Below, one piece after another: positions 1-10,431 of a stretch of DNA of 64,000 nt; positions within the stretch are counted from its first letter, which is position 1; every line of letters begins with the position of its first letter. Below the pieces are notes generated by a model. It did no database searches, was not told the DNA's origin, and saw only the letters and a program-made list of their open reading frames with translations. Source of the DNA: Naumovozyma dairenensis CBS 421 (lineage: Eukaryota; Ascomycota; Saccharomycetes; Saccharomycetales; Saccharomycetaceae); NCBI RefSeq assembly GCF_000227115.2, contig NC_016488.1, forward strand, positions 1 through 64,000, written 5' to 3'. The position numbers were made by a program, and so were the translations under genes.

Positions 1-344
1 GTCACAGAAGAGGAACGTCAGACTTATCAAGCATACTTTATGCTGAAAATGAAATACATGTTGGGTGATAAATTGAAATATTTAACGTTTTCTTGAACTA
101 CTTGAGAATACAAATCATGCTTATTGTGAAAGTGTATATCTAGAGGAGTCCAATCATTTCGAGTCCCAAGTCTGACCTTTATGTGATGAAACACAAAACC
201 TAACATTTTTGCATTACTACATCATTCCTTTTAATGAAACCACCGCTGCTCAGGAACAGTAACCATTTCTGAATTTTTCTAGTGACGGAGATTATATGCA
301 AGAAACTGATGGTTTATTCTTTGAAATTATAAGTATGTTTTAGC
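1..344 (+). pseudogene. Decayed reading frame, product not recognised
   Basis: From base 1 the frame is open for 31 codons (it begins VTEEERQTYQAYF) and stops at about 94-96. Skipping one T in the T-run just before this lets the frame continue as FLELLENTNHAYC and on to a stop at about 171. Staying in that second frame, protein-like sequence continues through stops near 171 and 268 to about 344 (for example DGDYMQETDGLFFEI). One frameshift plus several stops in an otherwise coherent translation is what an eroded gene looks like. The 5' end lies outside the window. I cannot name the family; loss of subtelomeric genes is the likely context. Confidence 0.4.
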
Positions 345-349
345 AAGCA

Positions 350-592
350 TCAACGGCCAGGCGTTAGTGTGGTACTTTCATCTGATGATAGGTATGTAAC
401 AACTTTATCGTTAAAATTGGTTAGGAAACTATCAATAATGGTGAACTGGCCTTTCGGTACCATAACATTCGGAGCTCTCTGGTTAGCAATGTGCCTATCT
501 AAATCCAAATTAGTTACAAAAATACAGTTACTTGGTTTTATAAAGACGAGAGAATAACACTGGTAAATCTCTGCTAAAGTTATTTTCTTCAA
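350..592 (-). pseudogene. Unassigned protein-like open frame, possible gene fragment
   Basis: An 80-codon minus-strand frame with ordinary amino-acid composition (it contains KPSNCIFVTNLDLD and LSSDESTTLTPGR). It overlaps a 62-codon plus-strand frame, so which strand was coding, if either, is uncertain. It is isolated among decayed sequences at the window's left end. No domain was recognised. Confidence 0.2.
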
Positions 593-1076
593 AAATTTAT
601 ATTATTACGCAAGACGGGCATCTGTCCCATGGTAGGGCCAGATATTTGTTCTGGACTGCTTATCGGTGTTGTTTCTGTTGAAAGAAGAAATAATTAAGAC
701 TTAGTATCTGTATATATACTAACTAGTAGTAAGATAATATATCCAATATGTACATTTACTATTATGTGACTACGCGAAGAAAATAGAATTTAGTGAAACT
801 TATGAAACCAGAAAAATAAGAATGATAGACTACTTTAATGTACACTTCATATGTTATAATACATTTATATATAGTTTATAGAATAATATAGAAAAGAAAT
901 AAGCAATAACAACTTAAACTTATTTTTCTAAATCTATTACAACTTTAACTAATAGTTTCTCTTAATTATGTCTGCTCCATTCAATGTTTTACAATATATT
1001 AATAACCTGCGTCAACAAATTATTAATTTACATTGAATTTTAATAAGTAGAAAGTAAAAAATAAATAAAATATTAT
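593..1076. other. AT-rich non-coding stretch
   Basis: No reading frame of note. The sequence is strongly AT-rich and ends at the left half of the LTR. Nothing recognisable was seen. Confidence 0.5.
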
Positions 1077-1185
1077 TGTAAGGTTGATTTAGTTGCTCTA
1101 AACCATACCTAAGTTAACAGACTTAACGGTGGGGTAGTATAAGCTGAATACTAGTTATACTCTGATCAAGTATAAAGAGGATCAT
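1077..1185 (+). repeat. 5' half of a degenerate Ty1/copia-type LTR
   Basis: Begins TGTAAGG and aligns along its whole length with the first third of the solo LTR at 17191-17525. Shared landmarks are TCTAAACCATAC, AAGCTGAATACTAGTTATA and TCAAGTATAA followed by GAGGATCA. The AAGCTGAA...AGGATCA layout also resembles S. cerevisiae delta LTRs (from memory). It runs into an assembly gap. The matching 3' half appears only at 2540-2747, beyond a gene-family relic. Confidence 0.7.
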
Positions 1186-1205
1186 NNNNNNNNNNNNNNN
1201 NNNNN
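1186..1205. other. Assembly gap (20 N)
   Basis: Twenty Ns; such a round number usually marks a contig join of unknown size. It falls exactly where the LTR is interrupted, so the adjacency of the two sides is not proven. Confidence 0.95.
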
Positions 1206-1230
1206 AACCGCAGTGCCTTACGCGGATATT

Positions 1231-1446
1231 CTACAGTTCTTCCGCGTTTTCTATTCCCACAGCCGATGAACGATGGATGTTCCAGTATTTCACATAGATA
1301 GATAAAACTTTCATCACATGGACGTCGTCTACCATCAACAATGGAACAGAACCGAGGTTGGCATCCATAACTAGCACCATTACTAAGATTCTTTCAAGCT
1401 GATATATGTCCCAATCAGAAGCTGATACAAGAACAAATGCAAACAA
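1231..1446 (-). pseudogene. Unassigned protein-like fragment
   Basis: A 71-codon minus-strand frame with a hydrophobic, protein-like character (LERILVMVLVMDANLGSVP, VMKVLSIYVKYWNIHRSS). It lies between the gap and the start of the orphan-family relic, and a second overlapping minus frame (1383-1604) shows no continuity with it. I do not recognise it. It could be the tail of a lost gene or chance. Confidence 0.2.
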
Positions 1447-1458
1447 AATCCCTTTACC

Positions 1459-2232
1459 ATGGAATTTGTCACTGTCAATGGATTGAAGTTAAGAAGACCA
1501 TTTTCGGAGTCAAGAATAGAAAAGAAAATTTGGGGGTTCCTTTCAAACTGTTTCTCTATTAGCAGTGCACCGGTTACAAACACAGGTTCCAGAAAACAAG
1601 ACAATTGGATTATATGAACCTACTACTTTTGCTCTGGATGACGACGGTTCGTCAAATTGGATTTTTGAAAAGTATATCATGAAATATTTCTTAATTGATA
1701 AAGGACGTAGCTTCCCTGACACTGTTTTATAGGCACCGTTTTACAAATTAATGTTAAGAGGCGATAACCCCACACTATTTGTCTTAGGTCCAAACCTATT
1801 TAAGGAAAAAGGTTTTTATTCTTGTGATATCGAAGAAGCAGGTAAAGAATTAATGAACAGTAGATACGTGGTTTTAGGTACTGCCCTCAGGCGCTTCCTC
1901 CGCTATGTGCATGAACTCGCTGATGTTCAATATCAAGGCTATTGTTATAAAGGATCCTATAAGATATCTAGCGCCCCAGCAAACCAAATAAGATATTGTA
2001 TTTCACACTCTCTCAATATTCCGACATTCCTCTCCAAGCTATATTTTATGGGTTTTCTAAGGAGGATGCAATAATATACAGGGATTTGTTGATTGTTTAC
2101 AGAATTCGAGCAGTCCGGCGCGGTTATAAACCAACAATGACTAACGTCTTGAATGTGTTTTTCGATCCACCATATGAAATATATGTCATCCCTTCCATGC
2201 ATGGGAGCGATTCCAAGGAAGAATATATCGAA
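1459..2232 (+). pseudogene. Relic of the orphan gene family also found at 32505-33509
   Basis: Translating in three pieces gives a near-continuous match to the intact gene at 32505-33509. The first piece begins at ATG 1459 and has the same M-x6-GL-x-LR opening (MEFVTVNGLKLR against MNSNTSQGLVLR). The frame shifts near 1545. The second piece covers YEPTTF (against DEPNSF) and FVLGPN (against MLVGPD) and has an in-frame TAG at 1730-1732. It shifts again around 1972-1996. The third piece carries the most conserved part, DAIIYRDLLIVYR and FFDPPYEIYV (against DAIIYRDLFVVYR and FLDPPYEIFI). The relic then enters a 126-N gap. A short frame after the gap (about 2360-2410) may be its C-terminus. At least two frameshifts and one stop make it non-functional. 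It sits between two halves of one LTR. Confidence 0.8.
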
Positions 2233-2358
2233 NNNNNNNNNNNNNNNNNNNNNNNNNNNNNNNNNNNNNNNNNNNNNNNNNNNNNNNNNNNNNNNNNNNN
2301 NNNNNNNNNNNNNNNNNNNNNNNNNNNNNNNNNNNNNNNNNNNNNNNNNNNNNNNNNN
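2233..2358. other. Assembly gap (126 N)
   Basis: A run of Ns inside the C-terminal third of the orphan-family relic. The non-round size suggests an estimated gap. Confidence 0.95.
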
Positions 2359-2539
2359 TCCAAATAGAGAAATTATATAAAGGACATGAATGCAAGAATG
2401 TTAGGTATTAGTTTAAATACACTTTAATTATATAATATATAAAAACCACGAAGAAACATTGTATATTATTAATAAATGATTGAAACATATAAATCTGATA
2501 TTGCTCCACAAGATAAGATCCCAAAATCTCATCAAATAT

Positions 2540-2747
2540 ATATGTGACACGTCGAGCGCGACGATCCTTTCAAAAACTACTAATGATAGCTTTGCAACCG
2601 AAGATATTTAAGAGAACAGCACCAATCTCTGGACCCTTAGGTATTCACCTTATTATCTTCTATCTTGTTTATTACAAAAAATAAGTAATTGAAACTAACC
2701 TATATACTACACCTGAACAATCAGTAAGAAGTAAATTACATCTAACA
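2540..2747 (+). repeat. 3' half of the split LTR
   Basis: Aligns with 17318-17525 of the solo LTR. Shared landmarks are TATGTGACA, CTAATGATA(G/A)CTTTGCAAC, TCT(C/T)TGGACC and a terminal AAATTACATCTAACA against GAATTACGTTTAACA. The two halves here together account for the whole element except about 23 bases around the gap and insertion point. Confidence 0.7.
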
Positions 2748-3223
2748 GCATATTGCGCTCTTAGCAGGTTGTCAACAACTCTATAGACATAGAAGAAACA
2801 GGACGTTCACTCGACGTTACACAATATCATCTTTTTCCTTTATTTCTTTCTTTCTAACTAAAATTGGTATAATATGCAAGTAATATCCGTGGTTAGCTAT
2901 CTGTCCTTTCAGAAAACGGAGGCCTTAAAATTTGAAACAATTTTTGGACTTAAACATACATATAGTATTTCTATCCAACTAATAAGAATAAATATTTAAA
3001 CTATAATTTTTATCTCCTCGTATTGATTAAAAAAGTAGTAGTTGAAAACGTTTTTAATATATCAGTATACCTTTGAATTTATAAAAACATAGAAGTTATT
3101 AATAATGTATACAGATGACGGGTATCTTTGATTGACGAACATGAAGTTCATTTAGTTGAACAAATTTTATAAACCATTTCCTTCAGGGTCTATTTATACT
3201 TAAAAGATATTTCAAAGTATAAA
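2748..3223. other. AT-rich non-coding stretch
   Basis: Region between the LTR end and the PLB stop codon. No reading frame or structure was recognised; it should contain the PLB 3' end signals. Confidence 0.4.
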
Positions 3224-5227
3224 CTAAAGGAGGGGGAAAACAATGCTAAATAACGTAATCATGAAGGCAACTGGTTTGGAGTTCTGAATATTACTTATAG
3301 CAGCATTGCTTGAAGCTGAAGTACTGGAAGTTGCTGTTTGAGAGACATTATTAGCTACCACACTGGTTGATGAAGGAGCAATTACACTTGAAGTGCTATT
3401 TCTATTGATCAAAGCTAGTGAAGTATTGGAGGAAAGTGTAGCATTTGTAGTACCAGTAGTATTTGTCACACCTGAGTTTGCAACCTTATAATCCCAACAA
3501 TAGTCAGCGAAACATTGGTTACATTCAGATGGTAAAGTCTCATTGAGGCTTTCTTGTTTACGTCTCATGATAGCACAGCCGACACAACCTAAGAAGTTTT
3601 CATCATCAGTAAAATTACCTCTTGTAGTGGATTCGAAACCGTTTTGGATCTTAGATAAACGTTGAGCTGGAGTATATGATAATTGAAGAGTGCTTGTGTT
3701 AGCATTGAATGAATGTCTGGCACTAGGAATATAAATAACTAAAGGTGGGATATATTCCAAATCAGTTAAATTAGCAGCATCACAACCGAAAAATGTTGGT
3801 CTCATATTTAAACCTTCACTGATGAAAGTATCTTGGTCTGGGACGTATGGGAATGCCATTCCTTCCCCTTGACTAGTAAATTGACGATCATATGTTTTTG
3901 TTAAACTAGTACCATCTGGCCAATTTGAATTAGTATCAGATGAACTATCTAAGGCAAAAACAACGTCTAAACCACGGTTTTGCTTTAATAGGGGAACTAA
4001 AGGAACACCTTGTCCATCTTCACCACCATCAACTAAGAATAAATCAGGGGAATTTACAATACTTTTTGAATGGTTTCCTTTGATAAAAGCTGCATCTTTA
4101 AATGGATTTGGAGAATAAAGAGCAATATCGTTATAGGTATCTGTTACATCGGATAAGAAATCAACACCTAATGTACTCAATGACTGTGGTAATATACTAC
4201 TACTTAATGTCTCCAATGGTAAACCAGTAACTGAAGGCCAATGTATCGCTGGTTTTGATAACGCCGGTTTTGTTATTGGGACCTCTGCTACTCTTTTCAA
4301 CGCAATCCCATTACCTTTCGTTCCCAAATATTTAACGTCTGTGAAAGTATTCAAGGTTGGATCCCATGAACCCATTTCAAAGGGATTGAATTCAAATACA
4401 GTTGCATTTAAATTGATAACAGTGGTTCCTGGGTATCTACCATCTGCAACGGAAATAGGGAAAGGCATTCCACCATTTTTGAAGACGTCAGAATCCCTTA
4501 AAGTTGACCAGGTATAAGCATCACCACCATGGTGAAGATCTGGGAAGAAATTATATGCTAGTGCTCTACCCCAAATATCTGCTAATGAAATATTGAAACC
4601 AGCATCTTGTTTTGCCTTAACGTCTTCTGCAATTTGATCCCATACACTTCCATCACTTGAATTTTGCATACTAGTTGTACTAAATATGGAATTGGTAATA
4701 TCCCAAATAGAATTATTTACTGTCATGTTGTTGATTATATCTTGAACAGAAGTCCAATTATTCCATGCAAGAGTACCAGTCAACCAATTACCACCAGATA
4801 ACCCTGATAAATATGTAGAACTTTGTAAGATACCACCCAACCCATATTCATTGGCGCCATCGGTTCTATTATCCATAGCAGCTAACATACCTGCACCACT
4901 TAACATGGCTCTATAACCACCACCTGAACATGCGATACCGATTTTTGGAACATTTGTACTATTATCTCCGAATAATTGATTCAAGAGAGATGTATCTGAA
5001 AAATTCCTAGTGGATTTTTCTAAAAAGGCCTTCAAAGATTCTGTTGTTATAGAATCTCTTTTCTTTAACCAGTCTTTTTCATCTTGTGATAAATCGGATG
5101 CTTCTCTAAGTAAGTTAATATCATCTGAACAAGTAACATTTGCTGGAGCATAGCTGTTTGAAGGCGACCACGCTTCGACATTCCTCGAGGCAATGACAAC
5201 AGCCAATAATAGATTTTGCAATTGCAT
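3224..5227 (-). CDS. PLB: Secreted/GPI-anchored phospholipase B (lysophospholipase)
   Basis: A 667-residue member of the fungal PLB1/2/3 family, which deacylates phospholipids and lysophospholipids at the cell surface or periplasm. It has an N-terminal signal peptide (about residues 1-19, hydrophobic LLLAVVIA). The oxyanion/Arg motif SGGGYRAM is at about 101-108, the nucleophile motif GLSGGNW has Ser near 144, and the catalytic-Asp motif DGGEDGQG is near 400. There are many N-x-S/T sites, a Ser/Thr/Asn-rich C-terminal stretch, and a final hydrophobic tail ([13 protein letters not shown]) typical of a GPI signal. The ATG is the first in frame. It is not at this position in S. cerevisiae chromosome XVI, so its placement next to QCR2 is lineage-specific or ancestral. 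Which of PLB1, PLB2 or PLB3 it corresponds to cannot be decided by eye. Confidence 0.93.
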   Translation of the reverse strand: MQLQNLLLAVVIASRNVEAWSPSNSYAPANVTCSDDINLLREASDLSQDEKDWLKKRDSITTESLKAFLEKSTRNFSDTSLLNQLFGDNSTNVPKIGIACSGGGYRAMLSGAGMLAAMDNRTDGANEYGLGGILQSSTYLSGLSGGNWLTGTLAWNNWTSVQDIINNMTVNNSIWDITNSIFSTTSMQNSSDGSVWDQIAEDVKAKQDAGFNISLADIWGRALAYNFFPDLHHGGDAYTWSTLRDSDVFKNGGMPFPISVADGRYPGTTVINLNATVFEFNPFEMGSWDPTLNTFTDVKYLGTKGNGIALKRVAEVPITKPALSKPAIHWPSVTGLPLETLSSSILPQSLSTLGVDFLSDVTDTYNDIALYSPNPFKDAAFIKGNHSKSIVNSPDLFLVDGGEDGQGVPLVPLLKQNRGLDVVFALDSSSDTNSNWPDGTSLTKTYDRQFTSQGEGMAFPYVPDQDTFISEGLNMRPTFFGCDAANLTDLEYIPPLVIYIPSARHSFNANTSTLQLSYTPAQRLSKIQNGFESTTRGNFTDDENFLGCVGCAIMRRKQESLNETLPSECNQCFADYCWDYKVANSGVTNTTGTTNATLSSNTSLALINRNSTSSVIAPSSTSVVANNVSQTATSSTSASSNAAISNIQNSKPVAFMITLFSIVFPLL

Positions 5228-6438
5228 CTTTTTAGGAATAGTGCACTAGTTTCTATTTTTCTTGTGACAACTAAAGCAAGAACAGTATTTTCTCAAAGAA
5301 TGGTCTACGAAAGAGGTGACGATGATGCAAGATGTTCTTATATGAAGCTAAATATTTCAGAAAAAAATTGGAGTGAATATTCCTAAGAACATACGATAAC
5401 ATTACTCCAACAACGGTGCTCCAAAAATTCTTCTAAAGATCTTCTTATGAATATAAGCTAGGCATCAGGTCGTAAGGAAACGTTAACAAGAACCTTCGTA
5501 GGAAAAGGCACTTCAAAGAAAACCTTTGAAGGAATTTTCCACACTTTTTTTTCCTCGATTCGTTCAGGCAACATTATGTACACATTTCCCCATAGGGTAA
5601 GAAGCGCGTTAACAACCCGCGTTTCTGTTGTTGACGCTCAGAAAAAATCAACATTTTTTGTTGTCCGGTTTTGTTGACAAATATTTGTCATGAAGAACTG
5701 CCTGTACTGTATCATCTTGTAGTGTTAACAATACATATATCTTCGATCGTTCTTGGCATAAAAACTGCTACTCCAATTCCTTGTGTATACGTACCTTTAC
5801 GTATTTGTCTTTCATTACTCAGGCCAGAACCGTCACTGCTCAAACGCATATAATCCACTCGAGCAATCAGTACACATTGTCCAAAAAGGGACCGCATTTA
5901 GTGAAATACTCTTAGGTATGTTCAGATTATTACGTAAACATTGAGAAATTATGTACATCTCAATTAATCTTATTGTGTATCGGTTTTGATTTTAGTGTGT
6001 CGCAGTTACCAGTGTTTCCTCATACTTTTTTATTACTTGGAGCGAGTGGGTGAAAGGTGGTCATCGATTTGTTTTCCCCAGCGTCGAATAATAGAGCACA
6101 TCGAATCTATATTTTCGACCAAGTTTCGTTCAATGGAAATAACATATATGTACTTGTACCTTTTAAATAAATATTTTTGAGTAGATGTATTTAATCTAAT
6201 TAAATAAAGAAGGAAAAATACTTTTTCATCCGTGGTTTGTTATATATGACTTTTTGAATGGATGAATATAAAAAATTGAGTTGTTTGTTTGTAATGTAAT
6301 TTTCTTATCAGAAGATGGAAACCTCAGAAGAATTTGTAATTTTGTGAATGTTATTTTAAAAAATTTCGTTCCCTATATACAATTAATAGTGTGTTTGTTA
6401 TTTTTCATTTGCATTTTCATTTTCATGTCCTATCTTTT
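5228..6438. other. Intergenic: PLB promoter and QCR2 3' side
   Basis: About 1.2 kb with only short chance frames. The part nearest PLB contains GAAGGAA/CTTTGAAGG-type repeats around 5480-5545 and a few GC-richer patches. No RNA gene or mobile element was seen. Confidence 0.4.
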
Positions 6439-7575
6439 TCAATACAAATCATCCAAGAATGGTAATTTCGATACATCACCCACAGCAGCGTAGTTGAACT
6501 TGTCCAATTTGAAGTTTTTAACCTTTCCGAAATCGATTTCCAATGGTTTCAATTTAAATTGATTTTCTAATTCTAATTCTAATCGAGCGTATTCTTTTGT
6601 CACTGAAAGATCAATATTTTTCTTCAATTCGGTAACAAGTTTCCTGACGCTATTATTAACTATTTCTGGATTACTGCCAATGACATTCAATATGAACAAC
6701 CCGTTCTTATTATTATAGAAATCAACTTTGGATGAAGATACCAAGTTAGATAATGGGGTGCTCTTAGCGGTTAAATATTTGGATAAAGCATAATATTTAC
6801 CAAAATCCTCAGCGCTATCAATTGGAATACCGATAGTTACTACGGATGGACCTACATTTCTTAATCTTGCTTCTTTACCTACGAAAGATTTAGTTGCGCT
6901 TGATCCAACTAAAGATTTACCAACTGGTAATGAATTAAATAAAGAATCATTAACGAACCTTTCAAGATCGTTAGCGTTAACACCGGAACCAATTATATCA
7001 ATATTGTCTTTCGTATAAACATCATCAGCAAAACTTTGAATTTCCTCCAATGCGATAGGTTCTACACCATCATAAAGAATTGGATTACCTAATCCAGATC
7101 TATAAGTAATATTGTATAATAATTCATGAGCTACATTAATAGGATTTTGGTCATAACGTGCCAGGTCGTAGTTTGCAGCAGGAAGAACAGACTCAGGTAA
7201 TTCATGAGGTCTAAAAGATGTCTTATATAGAGCATTTGCTAAGACATTAACATAATATGGTAAATGTTCCTTTAAAAAGGTAGCTTTCAAAGTAATATAT
7301 TCTCTATCAACAGTGGAAGCTAGTTCACCACTTAACAATTCAGTTTCTCTAACTAATCGTAAAGCAGATTTATCATTTGTATTTTGGAAATTGAAGCGAG
7401 ATAATAGATGAGATAGACCATCTTTATTCGCATATCTGGACCCTGCATGGACTTTCACTGCTAATGTGGAAACTTTACTTGGGCTATCCACAGCTAAGAC
7501 ATTGTAATGGGCTTTAGAAGAGACTCTAAGCAAATTTTTGACGACAGTATTTCTTGTAGAAGCAATTGACAACAT
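6439..7575 (-). CDS. QCR2: Ubiquinol-cytochrome c reductase core protein 2 (complex III)
   Basis: A 378-residue homologue of S. cerevisiae Qcr2 (368 residues, YPR191W), matching from end to end. Landmarks are STLAVKVHAGSRYA, LSRFNFQNTN, TLKATFLKEHLPYYVN and the C-terminal LDKFNYAAVGDVSKLP. It is an M16-peptidase-like core subunit of the bc1 complex in the mitochondrial inner membrane. The HxxEH zinc motif of active processing peptidases is absent, as expected for core 2. The first about 15 residues, rich in Ser/Thr/Arg and Val/Leu, look like a mitochondrial presequence. Divergent from RPC82 as in S. cerevisiae. A HAP-type CCAAT box lies upstream. Confidence 0.96.
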   Translation of the reverse strand: MLSIASTRNTVVKNLLRVSSKAHYNVLAVDSPSKVSTLAVKVHAGSRYANKDGLSHLLSRFNFQNTNDKSALRLVRETELLSGELASTVDREYITLKATFLKEHLPYYVNVLANALYKTSFRPHELPESVLPAANYDLARYDQNPINVAHELLYNITYRSGLGNPILYDGVEPIALEEIQSFADDVYTKDNIDIIGSGVNANDLERFVNDSLFNSLPVGKSLVGSSATKSFVGKEARLRNVGPSVVTIGIPIDSAEDFGKYYALSKYLTAKSTPLSNLVSSSKVDFYNNKNGLFILNVIGSNPEIVNNSVRKLVTELKKNIDLSVTKEYARLELELENQFKLKPLEIDFGKVKNFKLDKFNYAAVGDVSKLPFLDDLY

Positions 7576-7923
7576 CTTTTAGTTTACTCTGGATCGGTAT
7601 ATATATATATATATGAAGGTGTGTTATTCGCAATTGAATATCTGATCAATCAAAACAATTAAATTTTCTCGAACAATTTTGATGACGGCTACTACCTCGT
7701 AAAAACCAAAAGGAAAACTATATTATAAATAAAGTATTGCTTACTTACCTATTTTACATACAAAAGGTTCTCTTCCTATACCTTTCCTCTGCATTTTTAC
7801 CTCCCTCCCTTATTATATTTCTCAACCTAACAGAATCAATATATATGTTTATAGAGGTGGAATCCCACTGCGCGTTTTCACTGCTTAGTGTAGTTGTAAA
7901 AACCGAAAAGATCCGTCCGAATC

Positions 7924-7931
7924 TTATTGGT
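7924..7931 (-). promoter_or_regulatory. Hap2/3/4/5 CCAAT box upstream of QCR2
   Basis: TTATTGGT matches the TNATTGGT HAP consensus about 350 bp upstream of the QCR2 start. HAP control of respiratory genes is established in S. cerevisiae; function here is inferred. Confidence 0.55.
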
Positions 7932-8032
7932 TGCGTGTCAAGTGATCATATTTGTGTCAGTAATTCAGTTTTTTTAGTTTACTGGCATTTTTACAATTTG
8001 TGACACTTCTGAAATGTAAACATTGGACAAAC

Positions 8033-8042
8033 TGAAAAATTT
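8033..8042 (+). promoter_or_regulatory. RRPE element upstream of RPC82
   Basis: TGAAAAATTT, the core of the ribosomal-RNA-processing element, about 165 bp upstream of the RPC82 ATG and paired with a PAC motif 45 bp downstream. Confidence 0.55.
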
Positions 8043-8086
8043 CCAGAAAAATGTACTTGGCAGGATCTAATTTTTATTACAAGTAA

Positions 8087-8095
8087 GCTCATCGC
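8087..8095 (-). promoter_or_regulatory. PAC motif upstream of RPC82
   Basis: GCTCATCGC is the reverse complement of GCGATGAGC, the polymerase A and C box bound by Dot6/Tod6, about 110 bp upstream of RPC82, a polymerase III gene, which is the class the motif is named after. Confidence 0.6.
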
Positions 8096-8205
8096 ATAGC
8101 ATTAATATTATAACAACTTCCTATTTTTCATCTTTAAAAGGCTCTATTCTGTCACTACTGTATTCTATACTCTATATCATCAAAAAAAATATACGCCCCT
8201 TTGCC

Positions 8206-10227
8206 ATGGATTCCATCTTGAATTCAACAGTGGATGCCTTAACCAGTCAAGGACAAGCCAATGGTAACAACAATACGACTACACCATCAATTGCAAACGG
8301 TTCCAACACTAATAATCCTCAGGATTCTGATCCAAATACTACTATTAGTGTTTCTTCTTTGGAACAAAGAACGTTGGCTCCAGAAAGATTTTTATATGTG
8401 GAATTGGTAAAATCTCACTTGGGTGAACGTGCTTCTAAAATGGTAGAGCTATTATTGTCATTAGGAAGGTTAAGCGTTCATGATATGGTTGACAAATTAA
8501 CAAACTTCACTTATGAATCTGCTAAGGCAACCTTGGTCTCTTTAATTCAATTGCGTTGCGTACGTTATTTGGAGGAAACTTCATTCTCAGGGAAAAAAAC
8601 TACTTATTATTACTATAATGAAGATGGGTTTTTATTATTTTTATATTCAGGTTCCATTATTGAAGAAATGCACAATTATTTCCCACAACGTGCCAAAAGT
8701 CAAGATTCAAAATTATCATTAGCTGCACATATTATTCAAAACATTTTATCCCTAGGTTCTGTCACTCTGAAAGATTATTTACAAAGTGCATCCTCAGATA
8801 TATCTACGCATGAATTAACAGCCATGTTTGTTCAATTAGTTGAATCAGAATTTTTGATACCAATAACAAAGTTAAATTATACACCAATCAATGACCTTTG
8901 GAATCTTTTGTTTGAAAAAGAATATAAATTAATTCCAAGAACTTCAACTCTATCAGATTTGAAGAAAAGAACTGAAGCAAAAGCAAAGGCAAAGGAACAA
9001 TTTGAAAATCTATTAAACGTATCAAATAATACTTCAAAAATAATAACAACAGATCCAAGAACATCTTTGAAAACTGTCATTAAAACTATCCCATTGACTT
9101 TCAATTTAGATAGATTTTTGAAAATAAGAAGAACTAAACAACTGACTCATTTCGCCAAATCAAGAATTAGTTCTGCATCTTCTCAAGTATACAAAATTGC
9201 CTTAAAATTAACAGAACAAAAATCACCTAATCTGTATAATCCATTAATAAAGACAGGTTTATTACAAGATTTGGACGAGGCTATAGGTATTAAAGAAGAA
9301 TTAGAATTGAAAGAGGAAAAAACTCCTGGAGTCACATTTAATGCTATTGACGTTTCTAAACATATGACTCCATATATTAACTTGACTGGTACATTGACAT
9401 CATTTGTAAAAAAAAATAGTAATAATAAACGTTCCAATGATGAATCTAACGATGCTAACAATAAAAGATTGAAAACGGAGGATGGGTTTACAATCCCCTC
9501 TTTACCAGCAGGATTAGAAAGTATACAAGAAGATGACAATGAAGATCAAAACCAAAATCAAAATCAAGATGATATGGAGTTTGATGAAAATGATACTGAT
9601 CCACATTCAATAACTTTGATTAACAATCATTTGAAATTACTTGCGTCTTCAAAAATCCCATTTTTACAAGAAACGAGACCAGGTGTCTTCTATGTCCCAT
9701 ATAGTAAATTAATTCCTATGTTAAAATCATCAATGTACGATTATATCTTAGTGTCTACACTCGGTCCATCAGCAATGAGAATTCGTCGCTGTATAACTGT
9801 CAATGGGTTAGTTTCTGAAAAAGTTATTACACAAACAGCATTGATGAAAGAAAAGGATATCAGATCAACAATATCTTCTTTAATCAAATACAACGTGGTT
9901 GAAATTCAAGAGGTTCCAAGAACAGCAGATAGAGCCGCATCAAGAGCTGTATTTCTTTTCAGATGTAATGAAAAGCAATCCTATAATTTCATGAAACAAA
10001 ACTTAACATGGAATATTGCAAATCTATTATATAAAAAGGAAATCTTGAGAAACGAAAATTCAACACTACTAACAAAAGCTAATAGAGATGATGTGAAGGG
10101 TAGAGAAGCTGAATTATTATTACCAAGTGAATTAAATCAACTAAAGATGGTAAATGAACGTGAATTGAATACTTTCGGGCGTATATCCAGAGTTTTATCG
10201 CTATGGGAAGTGTTCAGTTTGTGTTAA
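8206..10227 (+). CDS. RPC82: RNA polymerase III subunit C82
   Basis: A 673-residue homologue of S. cerevisiae Rpc82 (YPR190C, about 654 residues). With Rpc34 and Rpc31 it forms the Pol III initiation trimer. The N-terminal winged-helix part runs from [21 protein letters not shown] (about residues 63-83), with further winged-helix segments through the middle. A low-complexity Asn/Gln/Asp insert lies at about 445-465. The strongly conserved C-terminus contains [20 protein letters not shown] and ends in a SLWEVF motif. The ATG at 8206 is the first in frame. PAC and RRPE motifs upstream fit Pol III regulon control. Convergent with SKI3. Confidence 0.96.
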   Translation: MDSILNSTVDALTSQGQANGNNNTTTPSIANGSNTNNPQDSDPNTTISVSSLEQRTLAPERFLYVELVKSHLGERASKMVELLLSLGRLSVHDMVDKLTNFTYESAKATLVSLIQLRCVRYLEETSFSGKKTTYYYYNEDGFLLFLYSGSIIEEMHNYFPQRAKSQDSKLSLAAHIIQNILSLGSVTLKDYLQSASSDISTHELTAMFVQLVESEFLIPITKLNYTPINDLWNLLFEKEYKLIPRTSTLSDLKKRTEAKAKAKEQFENLLNVSNNTSKIITTDPRTSLKTVIKTIPLTFNLDRFLKIRRTKQLTHFAKSRISSASSQVYKIALKLTEQKSPNLYNPLIKTGLLQDLDEAIGIKEELELKEEKTPGVTFNAIDVSKHMTPYINLTGTLTSFVKKNSNNKRSNDESNDANNKRLKTEDGFTIPSLPAGLESIQEDDNEDQNQNQNQDDMEFDENDTDPHSITLINNHLKLLASSKIPFLQETRPGVFYVPYSKLIPMLKSSMYDYILVSTLGPSAMRIRRCITVNGLVSEKVITQTALMKEKDIRSTISSLIKYNVVEIQEVPRTADRAASRAVFLFRCNEKQSYNFMKQNLTWNIANLLYKKEILRNENSTLLTKANRDDVKGREAELLLPSELNQLKMVNERELNTFGRISRVLSLWEVFSLC

Positions 10228-10431
10228 TATATATTATATTTATGTTATTCTGTCTACTAGACACCTATAAAAATAATTTGCATGTATTGAAGGAGATAAG
10301 AACGAACCTTACAAATATTATACAACTGAGTTTTATATATATATGTATTTTTTTAATCACGATACAGATTAATATTATTGATTCTGCCACTTTATATAAC
10401 GGGATTGATTACATTGTCTGTATATACAATA

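Larger units (their letters stand above)
7576..8205. other. Divergent promoter region QCR2/RPC82
   Basis: 630 bp shared by the two divergent genes. It holds a TATATATA run next to QCR2 (about 7597-7613), a HAP box, and RRPE and PAC elements listed separately. No extra gene. Confidence 0.6.
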
